A stretch of 64,000 bases of DNA from Grimontia kaedaensis (lineage in GTDB: Bacteria > Pseudomonadota > Gammaproteobacteria > Enterobacterales > Vibrionaceae), in NCBI RefSeq assembly GCF_023746615.1, contig NZ_CP082276.1:1694654-1758653 (forward strand). Direction: 5' to 3'. How positions within the stretch are numbered: the stretch's first letter is position 1; every line of letters begins with the position of its first letter. Made by a program: the position numbers and the translations under genes. A model generated the notes under the pieces. That model did no database searches, had not been told where the DNA came from, and worked only from the letters and a program-made list of their open reading frames with translations. This document shows, in pieces, positions 9,086 to 17,518 of the stretch.

Positions 9086-10627
9086 ATGACAGACCCTGTT
9101 GTATCCAATAACAAACCCATTAAAGTCGAGCTCGAAAAAGGTAAAGAATATTACTACTGCCGCTGCGGACGCTCGAAGAAACAGCCCTATTGTGACGGCT
9201 CCCATGCCGGGACGGAATTCACGCCGCTGGCCTATAAGGCGGACAAAGATGGCGAAGCTTGGTTTTGCGCCTGCAAACACACCGGAAACGAGCCTTTCTG
9301 CGATGGCACCCATACCCGCTATGCGGATACGGATGTCGGAAAAGAAATGCCGCCAGTTCAAAGAGAAAGCGCTTCCCCAACGCCAAAAGCGACCAAAGAA
9401 GAGCCTTATGTAGAGCTGATCCATCAGCTCGCGAAGGAAGGACTGGAGAAATTTGGCCACCACGGCCCAATGACTTCTATGGGGGTGCCTCGCTACCAGC
9501 TACCTACCTGGGACGATATCCAGATCATGGTGGCGCAAATGGCGACGAAACCGCTCTTAGATGATGCCTCCGTTGGCACTGAACTTATCGTTGGCCCACG
9601 TGCGAAGAAGCCACTGAAACTCGACACGCCACTGTTTGTGTCTGACATGAGTTTTGGTGCGCTGTCAGAAGAAGCCAAAGTTGCGCTTGCAACCGGTGCT
9701 GAAAAAGCGGGGACAGGCATCTGTTCGGGTGAAGGCGGCATGCTGCCCGAAGAACACGCTGCGAACAGCCACTATTTCTATGAACTGGCAAGTGCCAAGT
9801 TTGGTTTTGAGCTTTCCAAAGTGCGCGATGTTCAGGCCTTTCATTTCAAAGGTGGTCAGGGTGCAAAAACCGGTACAGGTGGTCACCTGCCGGGCATCAA
9901 AAACCATGGAAAGATTTCACAGGTGCGCGGGATTCCAGAAGGGAAAGATGCCATTTCGCCATCCACCTTCCCTGATCTGAAAACGCCCGCGGATTTTGCG
10001 CGTATCGCAGACGAAGTACGCCGTGAAAGTGGCGGCATTCCTATTGGGTTCAAACTGAGTGCCAACCATATCGAAGCCGATATCGGCTTTGCACTGGATG
10101 CAGGTGCCGATTACATCATTTTGGACGGGCGTGGCGGCGGCACAGGTGCGGCGCCGACACTGTTCCGGGACCATATCAGTGTGCCAACCATTCCGGCACT
10201 GGCACGCGCAAGGCGCTTCCTTGATGCACAGGGAGTGAATGACGTTACCTTGATCATTACTGGCGGGCTTCGCGTGCCGAGTGACTTTGTGAAAGCGTTG
10301 GCTCTCGGCGCGGACGGTATTGCCCTCTCCAACAGTGCGATGCAAGCGATTGGTTGCGTCGGTGCGCGCATGTGTAATTCCAACATGTGTCCAGCGGGTA
10401 TTGCGACGCAAGATCCAGAACTTCGCAAGCGTCTGAATGTGGAGGCGGCTTCTGAGCGACTCTACAACTTCTTCACCGCATCAACCCATCTAATGCAGGT
10501 GATGGCACGCGCTTGTGGCCACGATCATTTGAGTAAATTCACTCACAGCGATCTGGCGACGTTCAATAAAGAAATGGCAGAACTTTCCGGTATCCACTAC
10601 TCCGGTACAGGCCCTTCAACGCTCTGA
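9086..10627 (+). CDS. Two CDGSH iron-sulfur domains fused to a glutamate-synthase-type FMN/3Fe-4S domain
   Basis: A 513-residue fusion. Residues 20-80 hold two CDGSH motifs: Cys25, Cys27, Cys36, His40 and Cys61, Cys63, Cys72, His76 (YCDGSH and FCDGTH), each expected to carry a 2Fe-2S cluster. From about 115 on it resembles the FMN-binding barrel of GltB-type glutamate synthases. FVSDMSFGALSEEAK, GGQGAKTGTGGHLPG and LDGRGGGTGAAP are flavin/substrate segments. CVGARMCNSNMC (424-435) followed by PAGIATQ is the 3Fe-4S motif. There is no amidotransferase domain. AAAGGAG lies before the ATG. It may be an iron-sulfur flavoprotein oxidoreductase; the substrate is unknown. Confidence 0.88.
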   Translation: MTDPVVSNNKPIKVELEKGKEYYYCRCGRSKKQPYCDGSHAGTEFTPLAYKADKDGEAWFCACKHTGNEPFCDGTHTRYADTDVGKEMPPVQRESASPTPKATKEEPYVELIHQLAKEGLEKFGHHGPMTSMGVPRYQLPTWDDIQIMVAQMATKPLLDDASVGTELIVGPRAKKPLKLDTPLFVSDMSFGALSEEAKVALATGAEKAGTGICSGEGGMLPEEHAANSHYFYELASAKFGFELSKVRDVQAFHFKGGQGAKTGTGGHLPGIKNHGKISQVRGIPEGKDAISPSTFPDLKTPADFARIADEVRRESGGIPIGFKLSANHIEADIGFALDAGADYIILDGRGGGTGAAPTLFRDHISVPTIPALARARRFLDAQGVNDVTLIITGGLRVPSDFVKALALGADGIALSNSAMQAIGCVGARMCNSNMCPAGIATQDPELRKRLNVEAASERLYNFFTASTHLMQVMARACGHDHLSKFTHSDLATFNKEMAELSGIHYSGTGPSTL

Positions 10628-10636
10628 TTCGCAAAT

Positions 10637-10799
10637 GATACCAATCACAGTAAGTAGGTGATCAGAAATAGCGCAGGAAAAATGCTCGAGAACAAGGCGA
10701 AAAATGTCGATAAGTAGTTCTTCTACACTCAAATTTTTCAACGCAGTGATCGAGCATTTTAACAAGCTAGGATGAGCAGATATTGACTAGGATTGGCAT
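10637..10799. repeat. Intergenic palindromic repeat (MITE-like)
   Basis: Ends are imperfect inverted copies: GATACCAATCACAGTA at the left and ACTAGGATTGGCAT at the right. A second inverted pair lies inside (AAAATGCTCGA near 10679, TCGAGCATTTT near 10750). The element fills the gap between two convergent genes and codes for nothing. The pattern looks like the short palindromic repeats common between genes in Vibrionaceae. Confidence 0.5.
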
Positions 10800-10802
10800 A
10801 AT

Positions 10803-10833
10803 AAAGAGGCAGGACTAAAAGTCCTGCCTCTTT
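10803..10833. terminator. Bidirectional terminator between convergent genes
   Basis: A 13-bp perfect stem, AAAGAGGCAGGAC (10803-10815) with GTCCTGCCTCTTT (10821-10833), has a TAAAA loop. It sits between the CDGSH-FMN gene (plus) and the ABC ATPase gene (minus) and can serve both. Confidence 0.85.
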
Positions 10834-10858
10834 CGCGTTTTAAGCCTTTATCCGGCTA

Positions 10859-11992
10859 TTACGGCGTCACAACCAGTGACGGTTTGGTTTCGCCCACCAC
10901 TGAGCGTTTGAACGCATTTCCGTCGCGATCAAACAGATGGCAATAATCCGCAGGGAACTCGATACAACGTTTATCACCTGCACGGATATTGGTTTGCCCT
11001 TCGGTGCGAATCACCACTGGCTCGGCACTTTGTGGCGTATTGAAGTACATCAGGCACTCGTTACCTAGCTGCTCGACAACACTCAACGCCACACCACCTT
11101 CCTGGATCGCATCTTTCTCGCCGAAACGAATATGCTCAGGACGGATCCCAATCACGCAAGGATCGCCGACGCTGGCGCCGATCGTATTGGCTGAGACTTC
11201 CACTTCCTGACCACGGTGGATCTGGACGCGGGTCGTCATCTCACCGGTTTCCACGATATCCGCCGTCAGGAAGTTCATCTTTGGTGAACCGATAAAGCCC
11301 GCCACAAACGTATTCGCTGGGTGATTGTATAGCTCAAGCGGTGAACCCACCTGCTCAACACGGCCAGCATCCAGCACCACGATCTTGGTCGCGAGTGTCA
11401 TCGCTTCCACCTGATCGTGAGTCACATAGATCATGGTTGCGCCAAGGCGTTCGTGCAGACGGGCGATTTCCATGCGCATTTGTACGCGGAGCGACGCATC
11501 CAGATTCGACAGTGGCTCATCGAATAGGAAGACTTTTGGCTCCCGCACAATCGCGCGGCCGATCGCCACACGCTGACGCTGACCACCGGAAAGCTCTTTC
11601 GGCTTGCGTTCCAGCAAGGGTTCCAGTTGCAGCGCCGCTGCCACTTCGCGCACTTTCTCATCCACGGTTTTGGCTTCGGTTTTCGCCAGTTGCAGGCCAA
11701 ACGCCATGTTCTCGTAAACCGTCATGTGTGGATACAGAGCGTAAGACTGGAACACCATGCCGATACCACGCTCCGGTGGCGGCAGATCGTTACAGACCTG
11801 GCCATCGATCTTCAGATCGCCCGAGGTGATATCTTCAAGACCCGCTATCAAGCGAAGCAGGGTCGATTTACCACAGCCTGACGGGCCAACGAACACCACA
11901 AAGTCGCCTTTGTCGATATGCAGATCCACATCCTTGGTGACATGTACCTTACCAAACTTCTTATTAACTTTATTTAAAATGACCTCAGCCAT
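10859..11992 (-). CDS. Sugar ABC transporter ATP-binding protein (MalK/UgpC family)
   Basis: A 377-residue ATPase energising the alpha-glucoside importer encoded upstream. Walker A GPSGCGKST, signature LSGGQRQR, Walker B VFLFDEP and the switch histidine in YVTHDQ are all intact. The last 130 residues form the MalK-type TOBE/regulatory domain (GIRPEHIRF). TAAGGACACAAT precedes the ATG. It is the last gene of the leftward operon binding protein - permease - permease - glucosidase - ATPase, 17 bp after the glucosidase. Confidence 0.93.
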   Translation of the reverse strand: MAEVILNKVNKKFGKVHVTKDVDLHIDKGDFVVFVGPSGCGKSTLLRLIAGLEDITSGDLKIDGQVCNDLPPPERGIGMVFQSYALYPHMTVYENMAFGLQLAKTEAKTVDEKVREVAAALQLEPLLERKPKELSGGQRQRVAIGRAIVREPKVFLFDEPLSNLDASLRVQMRMEIARLHERLGATMIYVTHDQVEAMTLATKIVVLDAGRVEQVGSPLELYNHPANTFVAGFIGSPKMNFLTADIVETGEMTTRVQIHRGQEVEVSANTIGASVGDPCVIGIRPEHIRFGEKDAIQEGGVALSVVEQLGNECLMYFNTPQSAEPVVIRTEGQTNIRAGDKRCIEFPADYCHLFDRDGNAFKRSVVGETKPSLVVTP

Positions 11993-12009
11993 ATTGTGTC
12001 CTTACCCTG

Positions 12010-13632
12010 TTACGTCGTTGCAAATGCCGCCTGATAAGGCGGGAGGGTGACCGATCCATTTTCCAGCCTGAATGCGAAACCATGACCTTCCAGTGCCTGC
12101 CAGTTTCCTTCCGGCAGGGAAATAGTCATGTCTGAATCGGACAGGTTAAAGGCCACCAGCAGACGTTGCTCGTCGTTGTAGCGGACGAATCTGAGCCCCT
12201 GCGCATTGGACTGCACATCACCCAACTCGCCATTCACCAGCGCGGCAAACTGTTTACGCCAGCGAAGGTAGGTGCGGTAATGGGCCAACATGCTGTCGCT
12301 TTGCTGCTCTTGCTTATCCACCGCCAGTGCATTGTGGCGTGGGTCAACGGGCAGCCAAGGTTCTGCGGAGCTGAAACCTGCGTTACCTTCATCACCGACC
12401 CAAGGCACTGGGGTACGGCAACCGTCCCGGCCTTTGTATTCCGGCCAGAAAGGAATCCCATATGGGTCCTGAATTTTCTCAAACGGTATTTCCGCTTCAG
12501 GCAATCCAAGCTCTTCACCCTGATACAGGCACACACTGCCACGAAGCGAGGTGACCAAAGCCAACAGCACTTTGCCGTAAGCGACTTGGTCTGCTTCTTC
12601 TGCCCCCCAACGGGTGATACAACGCACCACGTCGTGGTTTGACAGCGCCCAACACGCCCAGCCATCGTTGATGGCGCCTTCGATTTTTTCAATCACGGAC
12701 GCCAGGTAATCCGGCTTGCGGTGAATGTTCAGCAAATCAAAGGTGTAAGCCATGTGCAGCTTGTCGTTGTCTGCCGTGTACTCAGCCATCAGCGCCAGAG
12801 GGTTATCGTCGCCGATCTCCCCGACTGTGGTGATGTCATCGTACTGATCGAGCAATGCACGCAGCTTTTTCAGAAAACCGAGGTTTTCCGGCTGCGAAAT
12901 GTCGTACTGGTGTTTTTGCATCGAATACGGGTTGGTTCCCGGTACGCCGAGCGATTTGCTGTCTCCTGCCGACAACCCTGGGTTGTCACGCAACTGACGG
13001 TCATGCATGTAGAAATTGACCGTGTCGAGACGGAAACCGTCGACGCCCAAATCGAGCCAGAATTTCACCGTATCCAACAGGTGTTCCACGACCTCTGGGT
13101 TGTGGAAGTTCAAATCAGGCTGGCTGACGAGGAAGTTGTGCAGATAATACTGCTGACGCCGGCTTTCCCACTGCCAGGCACAGCCACCAAAAATGGAGAG
13201 CCAGTTGTTTGGTGGCGTACCGTCAGGCTTAGGATCAGCCCAGACATACCAGTCGGATTTCGGGTTGTCGCGACTCACGCGACTTTCCTGAAACCAGGTA
13301 TGTTCATCCGAGGTATGGCTGAGAACCTGATCGATCATTACCTTCAGACCCAGTTCATGCGCAACCTGCACCAGTTGCTTAAAGTCATCCAGTGTGCCGA
13401 ACAGCGGATCGACATCGCGGTAATCAGATACGTCGTAGCCGAAGTCTTTCATGGGCGATTTGAAAAAGGGCGACAGCCAGATGGCATCTACGCCGAGCGC
13501 CGCCACATAAGGCAGTTGCTGGGTGATCCCCGGCAAGTCACCGATCCCGTCCTGATTGGCATCGTAAAAGCTGCGTGGGTAGATTTGGTAAATAACCGCG
13601 CCGCGCCACCAGGTTGATTCTTGTTGTCTCAT
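12010..13632 (-). CDS. Alpha-glucosidase, glycoside hydrolase family 13
   Basis: A 540-residue cytoplasmic enzyme that would cleave alpha-glucosides brought in by the linked transporter. The full GH13 catalytic set is present: nucleophile Asp203 in FRLDTVNFY, acid/base Glu272 in VGEIGD, and Asp334 in LSNHDVVR. There is no signal peptide. It lies 8 bp after the second permease gene, AAGGGA precedes its ATG, and it is clearly part of the operon. Trehalose, maltose, sucrose and isomaltose are all possible substrates; the sequence does not decide. It is a paralogue of the altered protein at 7317-8933. Confidence 0.92.
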   Translation of the reverse strand: MRQQESTWWRGAVIYQIYPRSFYDANQDGIGDLPGITQQLPYVAALGVDAIWLSPFFKSPMKDFGYDVSDYRDVDPLFGTLDDFKQLVQVAHELGLKVMIDQVLSHTSDEHTWFQESRVSRDNPKSDWYVWADPKPDGTPPNNWLSIFGGCAWQWESRRQQYYLHNFLVSQPDLNFHNPEVVEHLLDTVKFWLDLGVDGFRLDTVNFYMHDRQLRDNPGLSAGDSKSLGVPGTNPYSMQKHQYDISQPENLGFLKKLRALLDQYDDITTVGEIGDDNPLALMAEYTADNDKLHMAYTFDLLNIHRKPDYLASVIEKIEGAINDGWACWALSNHDVVRCITRWGAEEADQVAYGKVLLALVTSLRGSVCLYQGEELGLPEAEIPFEKIQDPYGIPFWPEYKGRDGCRTPVPWVGDEGNAGFSSAEPWLPVDPRHNALAVDKQEQQSDSMLAHYRTYLRWRKQFAALVNGELGDVQSNAQGLRFVRYNDEQRLLVAFNLSDSDMTISLPEGNWQALEGHGFAFRLENGSVTLPPYQAAFATT

Positions 13633-13640
13633 GTTTCTGA

Positions 13641-14471
13641 TTATCCCTTAACTGCACCGGCAGTGAGGCCGGAGACGATTCGACGTTGGAAGACCAGCAC
13701 CATAACGATGAGCGGCACAGTCACAATGACGGAAGCCGCCATGATGGTGCCCCACGGCAGTTCGTATTGACCGGCACCGGAAATCAGTGCGATCGCCACA
13801 GGAACCGTGCGTTGTTCATTGGTCAGGGTGAAAGTCAGGGCAAAGAGGAACTCGTTCCACGCGGCGATGAACGCCAGCAGACCAGTGGTCACCAGAGCAG
13901 GCCATAGCAGCGGCATCAGCACTTTGGTGATGATCTGCCATGGGGTTGCACCATCCACAATCGCAGCTTCTTCCAGTTCAAGAGGGAGTTGCTGCATGAA
14001 GGTGGTGAGTACCCAAACCGTAAACGGCAGCGTGAAGATCATGTAGGCGAGCGCCAGACCCGGCATGGAGTTATAAAGCCCAAACGCGCGAATGAGCTCA
14101 AACAGGCCGGAAAGTACCGCCACCTGTGGGAACATCGACACCCCAAGGATTGTCAGCAGCACGATATTGCGACCGCGGAAGCGGATCCGTCCTAGCGCAT
14201 AGGACGCCGTCACACCCAGCAGCAGTGAAATGGCCACCACCACGGTCGACACCAGCACAGAGTTCAAGAGATTGCGTTCAAACACGCCGCCGGAAAACAC
14301 CGAGGCGTAATTGCTCCAGTCAAACGATGAAGGCAAATACTCCACCTGAAACAATGCCGAACCCGATTTGAACGAGGTGACAATGGCGTAATAAAACGGG
14401 AACACCGAAAACACCACAATCACAGCAACCAAGAGGTAGAAGCCTACCTGCAAATACCATTTCTTGGACAT
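13641..14471 (-). CDS. Sugar ABC transporter permease (MalG type)
   Basis: A 276-residue inner-membrane permease with six predicted membrane segments. It carries the EAA loop (ELEEAAIVDGATPWQIITKV) that docks on the ATPase. It begins MSKKWYLQVGFYLLVAVIVV. The start lies one base from the stop of the partner permease, so the two are probably translationally coupled. It belongs to the CUT1 carbohydrate family and works with the permease at 14473 and the binding protein at 15454. Confidence 0.93.
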   Translation of the reverse strand: MSKKWYLQVGFYLLVAVIVVFSVFPFYYAIVTSFKSGSALFQVEYLPSSFDWSNYASVFSGGVFERNLLNSVLVSTVVVAISLLLGVTASYALGRIRFRGRNIVLLTILGVSMFPQVAVLSGLFELIRAFGLYNSMPGLALAYMIFTLPFTVWVLTTFMQQLPLELEEAAIVDGATPWQIITKVLMPLLWPALVTTGLLAFIAAWNEFLFALTFTLTNEQRTVPVAIALISGAGQYELPWGTIMAASVIVTVPLIVMVLVFQRRIVSGLTAGAVKG

Positions 14472-14472
14472 A

Positions 14473-15393
14473 TCAGTTACCCTCGTTCATGCTTTTTCGC
14501 CCAACGTAGAGATAGGCAATGGTACAGAGCGCGACGATCAGGAACAGTAGCGTAGACGCTGCTGAGCCGTAACCGACGTCCTGAAAGTCTACGAGGTTCT
14601 GTCTTGCGTACACAGACATCGACATGGTGGCTTCGTTGGAAGGTGTGAGCACATAGATAAGGTCGAACACCCTCAGCGCATCAAGGGCACGGAAAACCAC
14701 AGCAACCATAACCGCAGGCATAATGAGTGGCAGAGTGACTTTGAAGAAGACTTTGACCGGATGGATACCGTCAATCTTGGCTGCTTCGTAGCAATCAGAA
14801 GGCAGCATCTGCAAAGCAGCCAGCACCAGCAGGGCCATAAACGGTGTGGTCTTCCAAACGTCTACCGCGATCACCACGTTGAGCGAGAGATCAGAATCCG
14901 CCGTCCAGGCAAGTGGCGCAGCAATCAACCCCAAGGTCATCAGAAAGTCATTGATGATCCCGAACTGATCGTGAAGCATCCAGCCCCACATTTTGGCAGA
15001 GACAATCGTTGGGATCGCCCACGGTACTAGTACCGCTGCACGGACCAATCCTTGTCCTTTGAACTTGGTATTGAGCACCAGAGCGACCACGATCCCGAAT
15101 ACTGTCTCCAGGCTCACAGACACGATGGTGAAATACAGGGTATTCCACACCGCCTGCCACCAGGTGGGATCAAACAAGATGCCGTAAAATTCGCCGTCTT
15201 CGTAGATAAAGTAGTTATCGAAGCCAATGAATTCCGCTACCCCACTGCCATCCAAAGTGGCATTGGTCATACTGAACCAGAATGTTCTCAGTAACGGCCA
15301 CCCTGCCACCATGGCAAGAGTGATCATCATTGGCGTCAGAAACCACCAGGCGGCGCGAACGCGCTTACGCGTGAGTGCGCTGGTCTGTTCCAT
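14473..15393 (-). CDS. Sugar ABC transporter permease (MalF type)
   Basis: A 306-residue CUT1-family permease with about six membrane segments and an EAA loop (CYEAAKIDGIHPVKVFFKVT). It lacks the large periplasmic insert of E. coli MalF and so resembles the ThuF/AglF types. It is second in the operon, 60 bp after the binding-protein gene. Confidence 0.93.
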   Translation of the reverse strand: MEQTSALTRKRVRAAWWFLTPMMITLAMVAGWPLLRTFWFSMTNATLDGSGVAEFIGFDNYFIYEDGEFYGILFDPTWWQAVWNTLYFTIVSVSLETVFGIVVALVLNTKFKGQGLVRAAVLVPWAIPTIVSAKMWGWMLHDQFGIINDFLMTLGLIAAPLAWTADSDLSLNVVIAVDVWKTTPFMALLVLAALQMLPSDCYEAAKIDGIHPVKVFFKVTLPLIMPAVMVAVVFRALDALRVFDLIYVLTPSNEATMSMSVYARQNLVDFQDVGYGSAASTLLFLIVALCTIAYLYVGRKSMNEGN

Positions 15394-15453
15394 ACATTTT
15401 TCCTCTGGAAGCGGCTGTCAGGCGCTTAGGGAGCATGACAGCCAGATCAACAC

Positions 15454-16716
15454 TTACCAACGACCGTTGCGACTGATGCGCTTAAGATCTTTGTTGAGCT
15501 TGGTCAGCGCAGCATCCGCATCTTTGTTGCCGGAGAGCACGCTATGTGTTGCGTTCCAGAAGGCGTTAGAAACCTGATTGTACTTGGCACCGGTTGCCGT
15601 TGATGGACGCGGCGTACCATTAGCAAAGGTATTGTAGAGACTGCCAAAGAAAGGAACGGCAGTAAGCACCTCTTTGTCTTCGTACAAGGCTTCAATCGTA
15701 GGGTTATAAGAGCCTTTGATTGCGCGGCGTTTCTGCTCTTCAAAGGAGGTCAAGTGCATCACGAGATCTGCTGCAAGCTCGGGGTGTTCAGAATACTTTG
15801 ACACCGCAAGTTGCCAGCCGCCAAGGGTACCGGCATGGCTGCCATCTTCCCCACCTTTAGGCAAGGCTACAACACCGATTTTCCCCTTCACCGGCGAATC
15901 TTCGCTGTTACCTAGCGACCAGGCATACGGCCAGTTACGCATGAAGACCGCATTTCCGGTCTGGAATACGCCGCGCGCTTCTTCTTCACCATAGTTCAGT
16001 ACGCCCGGAGGAGAAATGGTGTCAACCCAGCCAGCCGCTGTGGTTAGCGCTTTCTTGGCGTTGTCATTATTAATGGTGATCTTGCCGTTTTCATCAACGA
16101 TGGTGCCGCCGTTATAGGAGGCGACCCATTCCAGAGCATCGCAGGTCAGGCCTTCATAAGCACGGCCCTGCCAAACGAAGCCCCACATTTTGTCGTTGCC
16201 GGCTTCCCGCTCGCCTTTCTGGATTTTTTCAGCAGTCGACGTGAGCTGCTCCCAGGTTATCGGTGGCTGCTCACCATATTTTTCGAGAAGATCAGAACGG
16301 TAGTAAAGCACGCCTGCATCGGTGAACCATGGCATAGCCACCAGTCGATCTTTCACTGTGTTATTGGAAACGATCGACGGGAAGTGCGCCTCCTCAGCAC
16401 CGTTAGAATACTCTTTCAAATCGATAAAGTGATTGCCAAGGATACCCGGCCAGATAACATCAATCTGAAACACATCGATGTCTTTAGCACCGGCGGCAAG
16501 CAGTTGCTGGTAAAGTGCCAAACGTTCAGTGGTAGAGTTGGGGGTAGTAACAATTTTTACCGTGTGGCCAGTTTCCTTCTCCCATGCGGAAACACCTTCC
16601 TGGCAAAGCTCCAGTTCCTGTCCGACAGCGCCACAGGAAATGGAAATGGTTTCTGCGTAAGCACTAACACTTAGCAAGCTTGAAGCAACAACGGCTCCGA
16701 AGATAGCACGTTTCAT
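15454..16716 (-). CDS. Periplasmic sugar-binding protein of an ABC transporter
   Basis: A 420-residue extracellular solute-binding protein (family 1). It has a clear signal peptide (MKRAIFGAVVASSLLSVSAYA) and a mature region opening ETISISCGAVGQELELCQEG. AFTGSSPVKG-like spacing of the family is replaced here by SPVKGKIGVVALPKG. It resembles ThuE/AglE-type binding proteins for trehalose, maltose or other alpha-glucosides. It is the first gene of the operon with two permeases, alpha-glucosidase and ATPase. No regulator gene is adjacent. Confidence 0.9.
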   Translation of the reverse strand: MKRAIFGAVVASSLLSVSAYAETISISCGAVGQELELCQEGVSAWEKETGHTVKIVTTPNSTTERLALYQQLLAAGAKDIDVFQIDVIWPGILGNHFIDLKEYSNGAEEAHFPSIVSNNTVKDRLVAMPWFTDAGVLYYRSDLLEKYGEQPPITWEQLTSTAEKIQKGEREAGNDKMWGFVWQGRAYEGLTCDALEWVASYNGGTIVDENGKITINNDNAKKALTTAAGWVDTISPPGVLNYGEEEARGVFQTGNAVFMRNWPYAWSLGNSEDSPVKGKIGVVALPKGGEDGSHAGTLGGWQLAVSKYSEHPELAADLVMHLTSFEEQKRRAIKGSYNPTIEALYEDKEVLTAVPFFGSLYNTFANGTPRPSTATGAKYNQVSNAFWNATHSVLSGNKDADAALTKLNKDLKRISRNGRW

Positions 16717-16745
16717 GGATAACTCCCTGTCATGTCACCCCGGTA

Positions 16746-17105
16746 TTACCCGTGTTTTTCTCCCTGCCAGCGAGAGGTCGGCACTTCTAATTCATTTGGT
16801 TTAGCAGAAGGCGCGGCGTCATTGGTCGAAGAAAAATCTGGGTAGGATTTTCTGCCAATCAACCATCCAACGGGAACAGAAGTGTACAGTGAGTTATCAA
16901 GCAATACGCGCTGTGTCGTCGAAGTATCACCCTGCAAAAGGGCTTGCGCAGACCGCTCGGCAATTTTCAGGACCTGATGCCAGTTATCAAAACCATGCTT
17001 ACGCGCAACCACATCCAGCGCCTGCATATGAGAACAATGAAGCTGACGTTTTTGTGATTTCGCCTGTCGCTTGAAAGCTTTGATGTCTGAGTCAGTCAGA
17101 ATCAT
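16746..17105 (-). CDS. Small protein with a glyoxalase-related N-terminal motif
   Basis: About 119 residues from MILTDSDIKAFKRQAK. The first half contains a pattern QAKSQKRQLHCSHMQALDVV followed by ARKHGFDNWHQVL. This resembles the short SHSQALELVAHxxGYxxWNxL module found in glyoxalase-related proteins and some small uncharacterised proteins. The remainder is low-complexity, with no membrane segment. The frame is open 24 codons upstream, but the ATG at 17105 starts where the motif starts; no strong ribosome site is visible. It lies 29 bp upstream of the sugar-binding protein gene on the same strand. Function unknown. Confidence 0.6.
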   Translation of the reverse strand: MILTDSDIKAFKRQAKSQKRQLHCSHMQALDVVARKHGFDNWHQVLKIAERSAQALLQGDTSTTQRVLLDNSLYTSVPVGWLIGRKSYPDFSSTNDAAPSAKPNELEVPTSRWQGEKHG

Positions 17106-17177
17106 GGATGTCACTGTGTCCCTTAGGATCGTTGATCGGTGAAAATACGCACGCGACGGCCCACTCGTAGCCCGCAT

Positions 17178-17518
17178 CCCTTCAGGGTGACAACCAATTT
17201 CTTAGAAGTATTTAAGGAAGTAGATATTGCGTTAGCTTTGCCATCGTGGGCGGCAAGCCGATATCTGCGGCTGATATTTAAACGCTATCACCGCGATTAC
17301 ATATTTGCAACATCTGGAAATGTGACTGTGCGTGCATTCCTGAACACTGCCGAAATGCTGGACAAAAAAAACGAGCCGGGAGGCTCGTCAAAGGGTTAGC
17401 AAATCAATGCATCGGGCGAACCCAGATGCCAATAGGACAAAGGTATCTATTCGTAAATAATCCTAGTAGATATCTGGGCTTGGCATGTCAGAATTTTGTC
17501 AATATAGAGTGAGTTTTT
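17178..17518. other. Intergenic region downstream of rctB
   Basis: This 341-bp gap holds the rctB terminator (17364-17388). It also holds an inverted-repeat stretch at 17421-17486, where CCCAGATGCCAA is mirrored by ATCTGGG and TTGGCAT. A plus-strand open frame of 86 codons crosses it but shows no family features. I see no gene here. Confidence 0.5.
17364..17388 (-). terminator. Rho-independent terminator of rctB
   Basis: On the minus strand ACGAGCC-TCCC-GGCTCGT (17371-17388) is followed by a run of eight T. It lies about 130 bp after the rctB stop and is the first strong terminator there. Confidence 0.8.

Noticed and set aside
12721..13617. 298-codon frame on the plus strand
   Set aside because: Antisense shadow of the alpha-glucosidase gene, which has a complete catalytic set.
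17139..17399. 86-codon frame downstream of rctB
   Set aside because: Runs through the rctB terminator and has no recognisable motif or ribosome site.
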